64,000 nucleotides of DNA from Vicingaceae bacterium (lineage in GTDB: Bacteria; Bacteroidota; Bacteroidia; Flavobacteriales_E; Vicingaceae). This document shows positions 50,556 to 60,464 of this stretch, in pieces. The stretch covers positions 434,001 through 498,000 of the forward strand of contig JAGYIE010000002.1 of assembly GCA_018402765.1 (NCBI GenBank), in the 5' to 3' direction. Each line of letters starts with the position of its first letter. The stretch's first letter is position 1. The notes under the pieces were generated by a model, which had not been told where the DNA came from, searched no databases, and saw only the letters and a program-made list of their open reading frames with translations. A program made the translations under genes and the position numbers.

Positions 50556-52094
50556 ATGGAAAGAAAAGTACGAGTTAGGTTTGCACCGAGTCCTACAGGA
50601 CCATTGCATATGGGAGGAGTTAGAACAGCACTTTATAATTATTTATTCGCTAAAAAACATAACGGAGATTTTCTTTTGAGAATTGAAGATACTGACCAAA
50701 CAAGATTTGTTCCCGGAGCAGAAGAATACGTTGTTGACTCGCTAAAGTGGGCTGGGTTAATTCCTGACGAAGGACAAGGATTTGGTGGAGATTTTGGTCC
50801 TTACAAACAGTCTGAACGTAAAAATCAAGATTTATATCATCAATATGCTCAGCAATTGATAGATTCAGGTCATGCTTATTATGCATTTGATACACCAGAA
50901 GAGTTGGATCAGATGAGGGAGAATCTAAAGACAGCTGGCGTAGCAGCTCCTCAATATAATCATATAACGAGATCTACCATGAAAAACTCGATTTCTTTAT
51001 CAACAGAAGAAGTTAAAAAGAGACTTGGGAATGGAGATCCTTATGTTATTAGAATTAGAATTCCACGTAATGAAGAAATAAAATTTAAAGACTTAATTAG
51101 GGGATGGGTAGTAGTACAATCTACAAATCTTGATGACAAGGTTTTATATAAATCTGATGGAATGCCAACTTATCATTTGGCTAATGTGGTTGATGATTAT
51201 TTAATGAAGATTACTCATGTTATAAGAGGTGAAGAATGGCTGCCTTCTGCGCCTCTTCACGTTTTGCTTTATCAAGTGTTCGGATGGGAAGATAGCATGC
51301 CTGAATTTGCACATTTACCATTAATCCTAAAGCCTGATGGAAATGGAAAACTTAGTAAGCGTGATGGCGATCGTCTTGGATTCCCTGTTTTTCCAATTGA
51401 GTGGAAGGATCCTGCTTCAGGAGAAATTTCTTCAGGATATAGAGAGAATGGATATTTTCCTGAGGCATTTATAAATATTCTAGCGTTTTTAGGTTGGAAT
51501 CCAGGGACAAATCAAGAGTTGTTTAATATGGATCAATTAATTGAGACTTTCTCTTTGGAGCGTGTAGGTAAAGCAGGCGCTAAATATGATCCTGAGAAAG
51601 CTAAATGGTTTAACCAACAGTACCTTAGAGCTACTGCAAATTCAGCGTTGGCTAAAAACCTACAGCCTAAAGCAATGGAAATGAATTTATCTCACGCAGA
51701 TGATTTGTCATTTTTGTCAGGAGTTTGTGGAATGATGAAAGAGCGTGCAACATTTTTAAACGAAATTTTGACTGAAGGGATTTATTTTTTCAAACGTCCG
51801 GAAGAATTTGATGAGAAAACTTTCCGTAAAAAGTGGAAAGAGGGCACTGCTGAACTGATGACTGATTGGAAAACTGAGCTTTCAAGTATTGAAAATTTTT
51901 CTGCAGAAAATTGTGAGGTAAGCTTCAAATTGTTTTTAGAAAATAATGGTGTTGGTTTAGGCGCAGCCTTACCAAACTTTAGACTTATGGTTACTGGTTT
52001 AGGCATGGGTCCTTCCATGTTTGAAATTGCCGAATTATTAGGAAAGGAAGAAGTTTTAGAACGTATGACCCTAGCTTTAGAAAAGCTTAAATGA
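50556..52094 (+). CDS. gltX: Glutamyl-tRNA synthetase
   Basis: MERKVRVRFAPSPTGPLHMGGVRTALYNYLFA (HIGH region); LSKRDGDRLGFPVF (KMSKS-like). Start corrected from 50475. Confidence 0.95.
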   Translation: MERKVRVRFAPSPTGPLHMGGVRTALYNYLFAKKHNGDFLLRIEDTDQTRFVPGAEEYVVDSLKWAGLIPDEGQGFGGDFGPYKQSERKNQDLYHQYAQQLIDSGHAYYAFDTPEELDQMRENLKTAGVAAPQYNHITRSTMKNSISLSTEEVKKRLGNGDPYVIRIRIPRNEEIKFKDLIRGWVVVQSTNLDDKVLYKSDGMPTYHLANVVDDYLMKITHVIRGEEWLPSAPLHVLLYQVFGWEDSMPEFAHLPLILKPDGNGKLSKRDGDRLGFPVFPIEWKDPASGEISSGYRENGYFPEAFINILAFLGWNPGTNQELFNMDQLIETFSLERVGKAGAKYDPEKAKWFNQQYLRATANSALAKNLQPKAMEMNLSHADDLSFLSGVCGMMKERATFLNEILTEGIYFFKRPEEFDEKTFRKKWKEGTAELMTDWKTELSSIENFSAENCEVSFKLFLENNGVGLGAALPNFRLMVTGLGMGPSMFEIAELLGKEEVLERMTLALEKLK

Positions 52095-52447
52095 TGAATA
52101 AAATACGAATAGAAAAGATGGCATTCTTCGCTCGTCATGGATTTTACCCCGAAGAAAACACCATTGGAGGAAAGTTCGAAGTAGATATAGAATTTACAAC
52201 TATTTTTTCTTCAGAAGCTAAGGATAACGATGAAATATCAGGGACTGTAAATTATGAGATGGTTTATGCAATAATTAAAGAGGAAATGGAAATTACATCT
52301 AAATTATTAGAGCATGTAGCAAATAGAATAATTAAAAGGTTGTATCGTGACATTTCACAAATATCTTTTATTAAATTAAAAATAAGCAAGTTGAATCCGC
52401 CTATGGGTGGAGAGATAGGACGAGTTGCTGTTATTTTAGAGAAATAG
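52091..52447 (+). CDS. folB: Dihydroneopterin aldolase
   Basis: IRIEKMAFFARHGFYPEENTIGGKFEVDIEF; LLEHVANRIIKRL. Confidence 0.88.
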   Translation: MMNKIRIEKMAFFARHGFYPEENTIGGKFEVDIEFTTIFSSEAKDNDEISGTVNYEMVYAIIKEEMEITSKLLEHVANRIIKRLYRDISQISFIKLKISKLNPPMGGEIGRVAVILEK

Positions 52448-52504
52448 AGTTTAATAGGGGAGTTTCTAAAACAAATTGTTAATTTTGTACTTCAATTAAA
52501 AAAG

Positions 52505-52575
52505 GGTCTCGTGGCCGAGTGGCTAGGCAGTGGTCTGCAAAACCATCCACAGCGGTTCGAATCCGCTCGAGACCT
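52505..52575 (+). tRNA. tRNA-Cys (anticodon GCA)
   Basis: Acceptor GGTCTCG/CGAGACC; anticodon loop CTGCAAA between GTGGT and ACCAT; T-arm GCGG-TTCGAAT-CCGC. Confidence 0.92.
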
Positions 52576-52578
52576 CAA

Positions 52579-52625
52579 AGTCCCATTCATATTCCGTTAC
52601 TTCGGGATTCGGATGGGATTTTTTT
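52579..52625 (+). terminator. Terminator downstream of tRNA-Cys
   Basis: TCCCATTC (52581-52588) / GGATGGGA (52611-52618, one wobble) then T7. Confidence 0.6.
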
Positions 52626-52636
52626 ATGCAAAAAAT

Positions 52637-53203
52637 ATGCGCATATTATTATTAGACAATTATGATTCATTTACATACAATCTACTCCATTATTTGGAGA
52701 AGGTATCTGATATACCTGTTGATGTATTTAGGAATGATGAAATCGCTTTGGATGATATAGAACGATATGATGCAATTGTCCTCTCACCTGGACCTGGATT
52801 ACCTGAGGAGGCAGGCATTTTACTTCCTTTAATTAATCGATATAAGCAACGCAAAAAGATTTTAGGAGTATGTTTAGGACATCAAGCGTTAGCGATGTCT
52901 TATGGGGCTAATTTAGCTAATTTACCTCGGGTTGTTCATGGTGAAGCAACTTCTATACGTATCCATTCGCAAATTGGATTATTTAAGACACTTCCAGAAT
53001 CATTTAATGTAGGAAGATATCACTCTTGGGTGGTTAAAGACCAAGAACTTCCTGCTGAGCTCATTTGCACAGCCTCTGACAACGATCAAAATGTAATGGC
53101 TTTTCAACACCGTGAATTGCCTTTATCTGGAGTTCAGTTTCATCCGGAGTCTATACTAACTGAGTTTGGAGAAGAGATGATTCGGAACTGGGTAATGGCA
53201 TAA
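52637..53203 (+). CDS. Aminodeoxychorismate/anthranilate synthase component II (class I glutamine amidotransferase)
   Basis: MRILLLDNYDSFTYNLLHYLEK; GVCLGHQALAMSYGA; GVQFHPESILTEFG. Start corrected from 52511, which lies in tRNA-Cys. Confidence 0.92.
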   Translation: MRILLLDNYDSFTYNLLHYLEKVSDIPVDVFRNDEIALDDIERYDAIVLSPGPGLPEEAGILLPLINRYKQRKKILGVCLGHQALAMSYGANLANLPRVVHGEATSIRIHSQIGLFKTLPESFNVGRYHSWVVKDQELPAELICTASDNDQNVMAFQHRELPLSGVQFHPESILTEFGEEMIRNWVMA

Positions 53204-53204
53204 A

Positions 53205-53235
53205 AAAAGACGTTTACTTATGGTAAACGCTTTTT
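53205..53235. terminator. Convergent terminator
   Basis: CGTTTAC (53211-53217) / GTAAACG (53223-53229) flanked by A7 and T5. Confidence 0.7.
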
Positions 53236-53261
53236 AATTTTTAACAAAAACTGTTTAAAGA

Positions 53262-53552
53262 TTACTCTCCTGTAACTTTAGTTCTAAATTTTGTTACAAT
53301 AAAACCACTTACAATTTCTTGATCTACGGTAGCAATTTTTGTAATATTTCCTTTCTTAGCAGCAGCAACAATTCCTAAGTCTGCTGAACCAAACATGATT
53401 CCAAAATAAGCTTTCTTTTCAGCGACTCCTACTTTAGTTCCAACACTATTTTGGGTTACTAAAGCCTTTGGGTATGTGTATGGCCCTGAGATAGCGCAAG
53501 AAGAAAGTAATGCAACAAAACAACTTACTATTAATATATGTATAAATTTCAT
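53262..53552 (-). CDS. TRL-like family lipoprotein, copy 3
   Basis: Lipobox LLSSCA; core PKALVTQNSVGTKVGVAEKKAYFGIMFGSADLGIVAAAKKGNITKIATVDQE...KVTGE. Confidence 0.75.
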   Translation of the reverse strand: MKFIHILIVSCFVALLSSCAISGPYTYPKALVTQNSVGTKVGVAEKKAYFGIMFGSADLGIVAAAKKGNITKIATVDQEIVSGFIVTKFRTKVTGE

Positions 53553-53568
53553 AATTTTTATATTTTAA

Positions 53569-53850
53569 TTATTCACCTGTTACTATTAGTTGTTTCTTAC
53601 CGAATATAATATAATCTGTATACTTTACATCAACAGTAGAAATTCCTCCAGTAATTTTACCCTTTTTAGCAGCTTCTGCTATACTATAATCCTTGTTTAA
53701 TTCAATAACACCAAAAATCACTTTAGTCTCACTAATGCCTTTTTTAGGACCAATTGGTAGTTCTGTAACAGCTAAAGGAGTAGTTATAGAACAAGAAGAT
53801 AATAATGCTGCTAATACTGCTGTACTAGCTAAATATTTTACGTTTTTCAT
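53569..53850 (-). CDS. TRL-like family lipoprotein, copy 2
   Basis: Lipobox LLSSCS; core LPIGPKKGISETKVIFGVIELNKDYSIAEAAKKGKITGGISTVDVKY...IVTGE. Confidence 0.75.
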   Translation of the reverse strand: MKNVKYLASTAVLAALLSSCSITTPLAVTELPIGPKKGISETKVIFGVIELNKDYSIAEAAKKGKITGGISTVDVKYTDYIIFGKKQLIVTGE

Positions 53851-53878
53851 CTAGTTTCTTTTTAATTGTTTTAAATAA

Positions 53879-54133
53879 TTACTCTCCTGTAACTACAGTT
53901 TTATAGAATGGAAGTATGAAATACGTTAGCTTAGTATCTACACTTCCAATTTTGTCAATTTTAGCTTTTTTAGCCGTAGTAGCCATTGTAAAATCTTTAT
54001 TCTTTGAGAAAGCTCCAACTTTAGAAACTCCTCTTTTTGTTCCAATTGGATTTCCAGTTACGGTGTGCGACTCATATACCACACAAGATGACAACGAAAA
54101 GACAACCGCTGCCAATAATGTTAATTTTTTCAT
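53879..54133 (-). CDS. TRL-like family lipoprotein, copy 1
   Basis: Lipobox SLSSCV; core NPIGTKRGVSKVGAFSKNKDFTMATTAKKAKIDKIGSVDTKL...VVTGE. Confidence 0.78.
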   Translation of the reverse strand: MKKLTLLAAVVFSLSSCVVYESHTVTGNPIGTKRGVSKVGAFSKNKDFTMATTAKKAKIDKIGSVDTKLTYFILPFYKTVVTGE

Positions 54134-54255
54134 AAACTAATAATAAGTTAATTAATAAAAATACTAGTATAAATTACTAGTACAATGTTCTTAGCCGTAC
54201 AATGATATCAAATTTATGTCGTTAAAGAAAGTTAATTTGAAAAAAAAGTAATAAA

Positions 54256-54284
54256 AAAAGGGTTAACAAAATGTTAACCCTTAT
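54256..54284 (-). terminator. Terminator of aldehyde dehydrogenase gene
   Basis: AAGGGTTAACA (54258-54268) loop AAA TGTTAACCCTT (54272-54282); T-tract on minus strand. Confidence 0.82.
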
Positions 54285-54304
54285 GCATTTATAAAGTATT
54301 TAAT

Positions 54305-55852
54305 TTATAAATCAAACTTGATTCCTTGTGCTAGCGGTAAGTCATTACCGTAATTAATCGTGTTTGTTTGTCTTCTCATATATGCTTTCCAAGCATCAGA
54401 ACCGGACTCTCTGCCGCCGCCAGTTTCTTTTTCACCACCAAAGGCACCTCCGATTTCAGCTCCTGAAGTACCAATGTTTACGTTGGCAATTCCACAATCA
54501 GAACCTTGTGTTGATAAGAACAATTCCATTTCTCTCATATTAGAAGTCATAATTGCAGAAGAAAGTCCTTGTACTACACCATTTTGTAGGGCAATTGCCT
54601 CGTCTAAAGTGCTGTATTTCATTATGTATAAGATAGGAGCAAATGTTTCATGCTGAACAATTTCCCAAGAGTTATCAGCTTCTGCAATAGCAGGTTTTAC
54701 ATAACATCCAGATTCATAGCCTTCACCTTCATAAACACCACCTTCTACAATAAGGTTACCACCGCTGGCTTTCACTTTTTCTATAGCTGCTAAGTAGGCA
54801 TTTACAGAATCTTTATCAATTAGTGGACCTACGTGATTATTCTCATCCAATGGATTACCTATACGTAATTGCTTGTAAGCATTTACTAATTTTTCTTTTA
54901 CTGTATCGTATAAGCTTTCATGAATTATTAATCTACGTGTAGAGGTACATCGCTGACCGCATGTACCTACTGCTCCAAAAACCATAGCAGGAATACACAT
55001 TTCTAAATCTGCAGAATCAGTAATAATTATAGCATTATTTCCACCTAACTCTAAAAGTGATTTTCCTAAACGTTTTGCTACTGTTTCGGCTACTATTTTC
55101 CCCATTCTAATAGAACCTGTTGCAGAAACTAAGGCTACACGTTTATCATTGGTCATTAATTCTCCAATTTTGTAGTCACCGTTTATTAAGCAACTTATAC
55201 CTTCTGGTAAATTGTTTTCTTTTAATACTTCTGCAATAATGTTTTGACATGCAACCCCACAAAGTGGAGCTTTTTCAGATGGTTTCCAAACACAAACATC
55301 ACCAGAAACCCAAGCCAATGCTGTGTTCCAAGCCCAAACGGCTACAGGGAAATTAAACGCAGAAATAATTCCAACGATTCCCAGTGGATGATACTGCTCG
55401 TACATTCTGTGATTAGGTCGTTCTGAATGCATTGTTAAACCGTGAAGTTGACGTGAAAGACCAACAGCAAACTCACAGATATCAATCATTTCTTGTACTT
55501 CTCCAAGACCTTCTTGATAAGATTTACCCATTTCATAAGAAACTAATTTCCCGAGAGATTCTTTTTTTTCTCTTAGTTTGTCACCAAATTGTCTTACCAT
55601 ATCTCCTCGCTTAGGCGCAGGGACTGTTCTCCAATACTTAAAAGCGTCTTCTGCTTTTTCAATTACTTCTTGGTATTCTTTTTCAGAGGTAACACCCACT
55701 TTTCCAATTTCAGCGCCATCTACAGGAGATGCAGAAATAATAGGATTGCTATTGTTATTCATCCAGTTACTTCCAGTCGACGTCCCACTATTTAAGGTTT
55801 TTACACCCAATTCATTGAGTTCTTTTGTAATATCGATTACAGAATGAGCCAT
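54305..55852 (-). CDS. Aldehyde dehydrogenase family, ALDH7/alpha-aminoadipic semialdehyde dehydrogenase-like
   Basis: [78 protein letters not shown]. Confidence 0.9.
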   Translation of the reverse strand: MAHSVIDITKELNELGVKTLNSGTSTGSNWMNNNSNPIISASPVDGAEIGKVGVTSEKEYQEVIEKAEDAFKYWRTVPAPKRGDMVRQFGDKLREKKESLGKLVSYEMGKSYQEGLGEVQEMIDICEFAVGLSRQLHGLTMHSERPNHRMYEQYHPLGIVGIISAFNFPVAVWAWNTALAWVSGDVCVWKPSEKAPLCGVACQNIIAEVLKENNLPEGISCLINGDYKIGELMTNDKRVALVSATGSIRMGKIVAETVAKRLGKSLLELGGNNAIIITDSADLEMCIPAMVFGAVGTCGQRCTSTRRLIIHESLYDTVKEKLVNAYKQLRIGNPLDENNHVGPLIDKDSVNAYLAAIEKVKASGGNLIVEGGVYEGEGYESGCYVKPAIAEADNSWEIVQHETFAPILYIMKYSTLDEAIALQNGVVQGLSSAIMTSNMREMELFLSTQGSDCGIANVNIGTSGAEIGGAFGGEKETGGGRESGSDAWKAYMRRQTNTINYGNDLPLAQGIKFDL

Positions 55853-55935
55853 AATATATTTTAATTTAAAAATTCAATTTTCACAAAGGTAGGACTTCAA
55901 TACCTGCTTTAAAAGTAAAATAGGAGCAAATAAAA

Positions 55936-55966
55936 AACCCTCAGAAAATAAATTCTAAGGGTTAAT
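55936..55966 (-). terminator. Terminator of DUF3078-like gene
   Basis: AACCCT-c-AGAA ... TTCT-a-AGGGTT hairpin with A/T flanks. Confidence 0.6.
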
Positions 55967-55985
55967 TTTATTCTTTTTGAGACGA

Positions 55986-56897
55986 TTAAAATTTATAAGA
56001 TAGTCCGATACTTAAAACTTCTTTAAACTGAGTTCGTGGCCCTACTTTATCGATTACACCATCATCATTGTTATCTATAGAAATATCAATATCATCATCG
56101 TAAATAACAGTTGCTGATATGTTTGCAGTAATAAATTTATTTACTTTCATTGCAATAATTGTTTCCCAGTTTACATCAATATTTTCTGGGTTATTTGCAT
56201 AGTTAGAAAACAATTCTATTCTAGATTGTAAATTCACATTTTCTATTAGATCTTTTTTAAATTGAGCTCTAATATATCCACCGACTTCTGTTCTTAATAC
56301 TTCATTGTTTTCTACTCCAAAAGCACCAATTGAGTTAAGGTCGTCATCATTTACAATGGTAAACTTAGCAGTAACAGGTGAAATATAAGCTGAGAAAACC
56401 TCGTTAGGCTTGTAGTCCATACCAATAGATGCTAATACATAGGCAGGAGCGAATAGATTAGATATCTTTATTGAATCATTTGGGAAATTATATCCTGGCG
56501 CAAATTGAGATTTAAAGTTAACTAATCCAGTGTAGTACCAAACTTTTGAGGCTTGACGACCATATTTAGAGGTAAAGTCGATTTTATCGTCACTCTTTAT
56601 AAAGTCTGCGGTTCCTTGTTGAACTATTCCGTAGCCTAAGTCCAGACTATTTTCCCAACTATGTATACCTTTTTTGTAGTTGGCAAATACGTTTAAAAAA
56701 CCATTCACTGCTACTGAACTCTGACCACCCCCGGCCCAGTTACTTAAAGCTACTTGTGAAAAATTGAATGAAACTAAGCCTCCTTTTGTCCAACTGGTAT
56801 CTTTTTTGGCTATTGGTGAAGTTTGGCCGAAAACAGACAGCGTTAAAGCTGATGCGGCTAAGGTAGCAGTTAATACCCTTGCTTTGATACTTTTCAT
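55986..56897 (-). CDS. DUF3078 domain protein (outer-membrane-like)
   Basis: Signal peptide; KDTSWTKGGLVSFNFSQVALSNWAGGGQSSVAVNGFLNVFANYKKGIHSWENSLDLGYGI. Confidence 0.8.
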   Translation of the reverse strand: MKSIKARVLTATLAASALTLSVFGQTSPIAKKDTSWTKGGLVSFNFSQVALSNWAGGGQSSVAVNGFLNVFANYKKGIHSWENSLDLGYGIVQQGTADFIKSDDKIDFTSKYGRQASKVWYYTGLVNFKSQFAPGYNFPNDSIKISNLFAPAYVLASIGMDYKPNEVFSAYISPVTAKFTIVNDDDLNSIGAFGVENNEVLRTEVGGYIRAQFKKDLIENVNLQSRIELFSNYANNPENIDVNWETIIAMKVNKFITANISATVIYDDDIDISIDNNDDGVIDKVGPRTQFKEVLSIGLSYKF

Positions 56898-57084
56898 TTG
56901 TAATAATTTGGTTGGTTAATATATAGGTGTTAAAATAAATTAAATTGTATTTAAGGTGCGAAATAAATAAATATAGGAAAGAATCAATCATTATATTCGC
57001 CGAGTTGATAAAAACGAGTTACCAATGCACCACAATACAGTTTTTTTGGCGCAAACTTAATTCTTTACGTCTTGTTACACAACA

Positions 57085-58338
57085 ATGAACAAAATAGTGA
57101 TAATTCCATTAATTGCGCTTCTATTCGTATTAATTGATTGGTATGTATTTCAAGGTATAAAAGTACTCGTACAATCTTTTTCAACAACCAACCAACGGTT
57201 AGTAAAGCACGTTTATTGGTCGATTACTATAATCACTTTAGCAGCGTTTTTTACCTATCATTTTGTCAACTTAGACGCATACTCTAAGTCAGCTAAGATG
57301 TTTTTACTAGTTGGGGTATTTATAAATTACATAGCTAAATTATTTTTTGCTGTTTTTTTGTTGATTGATGACCTTGTTCGCTTAATTAAACAACTCGTAT
57401 CTCTATTTTCACAAGAAAGCCCACAGATTGACTCTCAAACCAATACTATTTCTCGATCTACTTTCATTGTAAAGACAGCAGCCGTTGCGGCTGCTGTTCC
57501 TTTAGTTGGTATGTCTTGGGGTATTATTTCCGGCGCGCATGATTATAGAGTTAGACGAATTAAGCTACCGTTAGTTAACCTCCCCAAAGCTTTTGAAGGA
57601 TTAAAGGTTGTGCAAATTTCAGACATACATTCAGGTAGTTTTTGGAATAGAACAGCTGTTAAAGGTGGTATAGAAATGGTAATGAATGAGAAGCCAGATA
57701 TAGTTTTTTTTACAGGTGATATTGTGAATAATAGAGCAGAAGAGTTGACTGATTGGATTTCTGTTTTTTCAAAAGTGCAAGCGTCTTTAGGTGTATTCTC
57801 TGTGTTTGGTAATCATGATTATGGAGACTACGTAGCTTGGGGTTCTCCTCAACAAAAAGCAAAAAATTTAATTGATTTAGCTGCTATGCAAAAAGCCATG
57901 GGTTGGAAGCTGCTTATCAACCAAAATGCAGTTATAGAAATAGATGGAGAAAAAATAGCTGTAATTGGCATCGAAAATTGGGGAGCTAAAGCGCGTTTTC
58001 CTAAATATGGCAAGTTAGCTGAAGCAATAAAAGGTACTGAGAAGATAGCTACTAAGTTGCTACTTTCTCATGACCCGAGTCATTGGCAAGCAGAAGTATT
58101 GCCCATGTTTCCTGAAATTTCTGCCATGTTTTCAGGTCACACTCATGGCATGCAGTTTGGTATAGATATTCCAGGAATTAAATGGAGTCCTGTGCAGTAT
58201 GTTTATGATGAATGGGCAGGGTTGTATCAACAAAAAGGACAATATTTGTACGTAAACAGAGGCTTCGGTTATATTGGTTATCCCGGCAGAATAGGGATGC
58301 CGCCCGAAATTACAACGATTGAATTAGTAAGTGCTTAA
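57085..58338 (+). CDS. Membrane-anchored metallophosphoesterase
   Basis: LKVVQISDIHSGSFWNR; VFFTGDIVNNRAEEL; FGNHDYGDY; MFSGHTHGMQFGI. Confidence 0.93.
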   Translation: MNKIVIIPLIALLFVLIDWYVFQGIKVLVQSFSTTNQRLVKHVYWSITIITLAAFFTYHFVNLDAYSKSAKMFLLVGVFINYIAKLFFAVFLLIDDLVRLIKQLVSLFSQESPQIDSQTNTISRSTFIVKTAAVAAAVPLVGMSWGIISGAHDYRVRRIKLPLVNLPKAFEGLKVVQISDIHSGSFWNRTAVKGGIEMVMNEKPDIVFFTGDIVNNRAEELTDWISVFSKVQASLGVFSVFGNHDYGDYVAWGSPQQKAKNLIDLAAMQKAMGWKLLINQNAVIEIDGEKIAVIGIENWGAKARFPKYGKLAEAIKGTEKIATKLLLSHDPSHWQAEVLPMFPEISAMFSGHTHGMQFGIDIPGIKWSPVQYVYDEWAGLYQQKGQYLYVNRGFGYIGYPGRIGMPPEITTIELVSA

Positions 58339-58341
58339 TTA

Positions 58342-58788
58342 ATGAAACGATACATTACATTACTCTTTAGTTTTATTACAACGACCATGTTGTTAACATC
58401 TTTCTCATCATCAAGAAATTGTGATTTAACTATTCGTGTGCAAAATATTCAACAGTTAAAAGGAACGATTAGTATTATTATTTTTAAAAGTAACGAGGGT
58501 TGGCCCAATGAATATAAAAAAGCTGTTTTCGCAAAAGGGATCTCTGCTTCTGCTAATGAAATTACCCAAGAAGTTAAAAACCTTCCTTTCGGCAAATACG
58601 CTATAGCCGTTCTGCATGATATTAATGATAATAAAGTCGCAGACAAATCAATGTTTGGAATCCCACAAGAACCATTCGGCTTTTCTAATTACCCAAAAAT
58701 TACTTTTGGTGTGCCAGACTTCGAAGATGTCTCATTTTTAGTAAAGTCTCCGAAGCAAGAAATTATCATCAAAATGATGGAAATTTAG
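58342..58788 (+). CDS. DUF2141 domain protein
   Basis: LTIRVQNIQQLKGTISIIIFKSNEGWP; GKYAIAVLHDINDNKVADKSMFGIPQEPFGFSN. Confidence 0.88.
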   Translation: MKRYITLLFSFITTTMLLTSFSSSRNCDLTIRVQNIQQLKGTISIIIFKSNEGWPNEYKKAVFAKGISASANEITQEVKNLPFGKYAIAVLHDINDNKVADKSMFGIPQEPFGFSNYPKITFGVPDFEDVSFLVKSPKQEIIIKMMEI

Positions 58789-60071
58789 TTCCTACTGATT
58801 TCTCTTGACCATTGAAGTTCGCCTAAATGGTTATAAATCATTATTTTCATAATACGCTTTTCTAAGCTTCCAGAAAACTCTAAGATTGCAAAATTGTTAT
58901 CTGCTACGTGAGTACCCTTCATTCTCAGTGTATTGGGTTCGTCAATGGTATTGTAATACTTAGCAGTTAGTGGAGATACGGTCAAGTCATAAACTTCTGT
59001 ATGCTCCATTTTGAGGTAACTCAATTCTGTTTTGTGGCGATCTCCTGTTACAAATACTACTCCTTTAATTTCTTCTTCTTCAATTCGCTTAAGCAGAAAA
59101 TCTCTCTCTTCTGGAAATATAGCATAGTTTTCATAAACCGCTGCAGGGTTTAATATTTGTCCGCCCACTGCGATAAGTTTAAAAGGGGCATCACTGAATT
59201 TTAATGCATCTATAAGCCACTCTATTTGCGGCTTGCCTAACATTTCCTTTTTTCCTGTTGTCCTATTGTTTGCATTTCTATGGTATCGGTTGTCTAAAAG
59301 AAAAAAGTCAACATCATTGTACTCAAATGCAGAGGTAATCCCAGGTCCTCCATTGATTCCAAAAAAGGGATTTCCCCAATAGGATCGAAACACATCAAGA
59401 CTATTTTGCTTCCCTGCATAACTGCCATCAGCATCATTTGGACCAAAATCATGATCATCCCAAATAGCATAGTGATGGGCTGCTGCTAATAGAGGCTGCA
59501 ATTCTTTCGTTGCTCTATCGGTAGAATAGCGGTAAAAAGTCGCCGCTTTACTATATAAATCGGCATCTCTTAAATAGAAATTATCGCCTAACCACAGCAT
59601 TAGTTCAGGTTGTTTTTCAACGATTTGATTAAAAATGCCGTAGTTTCTTCCATAGGGTTCTCCGGGTCGATCATAAGCTACTTCATTCAAGTAAGCACAG
59701 CTCCCAATAGCCATTTTAAATGTTGGCGGATCCGTGCGGTACTGCCAATTAGATTGAGTAGTGAAGGAATAAGTAGGAGTAACGTAATTTTCATGTGGAA
59801 CACGTATTTGATAATTATATCTAGTTCCAGGTTGTAGCAGTTCTGTAAGAAATTTAATGGTGTTACTCGACTCTTTAACAGCAACTTTTCTGACTCTTAC
59901 GGTGTCGGATTGATGCCAATAAACAAACTCTGCTTCTCCAGGTTGGCTTAATTCAACCCAAACGAGCACTTCTCTTATGGTGTTGTAGCCTAACATGGGG
60001 CCTGACTTTATTTGAGCAGATAATGTCGACGCAAACAATAGGACGTAAAGAGAGAGGAGTAGTTTATTCAT
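58785..60071 (-). CDS. Alkaline phosphatase D (PhoD-like) family protein
   Basis: FKMAIGSCAYLNE; LMLWLGDNFYLRDADL; HHYAIWDDHDFGPNDADG; VVFVTGDRHKTELSYL. Confidence 0.9.
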   Translation of the reverse strand: MNKLLLSLYVLLFASTLSAQIKSGPMLGYNTIREVLVWVELSQPGEAEFVYWHQSDTVRVRKVAVKESSNTIKFLTELLQPGTRYNYQIRVPHENYVTPTYSFTTQSNWQYRTDPPTFKMAIGSCAYLNEVAYDRPGEPYGRNYGIFNQIVEKQPELMLWLGDNFYLRDADLYSKAATFYRYSTDRATKELQPLLAAAHHYAIWDDHDFGPNDADGSYAGKQNSLDVFRSYWGNPFFGINGGPGITSAFEYNDVDFFLLDNRYHRNANNRTTGKKEMLGKPQIEWLIDALKFSDAPFKLIAVGGQILNPAAVYENYAIFPEERDFLLKRIEEEEIKGVVFVTGDRHKTELSYLKMEHTEVYDLTVSPLTAKYYNTIDEPNTLRMKGTHVADNNFAILEFSGSLEKRIMKIMIYNHLGELQWSREISRN

Positions 60072-60189
60072 GTTCTTTTTTTACAAGAATACGCTGTATT
60101 TGGAATTGCTCCAAATTTTTTGAATGACTATTTCGTTAAGGATAGGTAATAACGAGCTAAGTGGTTTTCTCCAAGTGGCGGACATAACC

Positions 60190-60222
60190 AGACCTCCAAG
60201 GTTTACAAAACCTTGGAGGTCT
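60190..60222. repeat. REP-like perfect hairpin AGACCTCCAAGGTTT-ACA-AAACCTTGGAGGTCT
   Basis: 15-bp perfect arms (60190-60204, 60208-60222), 3-nt loop. Confidence 0.8.
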
Positions 60223-60422
60223 TAGTGGCTAAAACTTCCATAGAAATCACATTGGACGGAGACGAAACAGAAGGGTCTAGAACTATGCGGGTTTATGCAC
60301 TCAATGGTCAAATCGTTATTGAAAAAACACTTAATAATACAAATACCACTATAGAAGTGAACCAATTAGAAAATGGCGCGTATCTTTATGAAGTATTTGC
60401 AGTAGAGATAGTTGTACGTTAA
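60213..60422 (+). pseudogene. Orphan remnant of a T9SS type A sorting domain
   Basis: AKTSIEITLDGDETEGSRTMRVYALNGQIVIEKTLNNTNTTIEVNQLENGAYLYEVFAVEIVVR: domain-like but no signal peptide, no YPNP motif and no passenger; annotated start lies inside the hairpin. Confidence 0.6.
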
Positions 60423-60464
60423 ATCAAATTAGTCATAGGAAGTGTATGATTAAAAAATTAGGAC

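Noticed and set aside
52511-52636. N-terminal extension of ORF 52511..53203
   Set aside because: It reads through tRNA-Cys and its terminator; the amidotransferase starts at MRILLLDNYDSF (52637).
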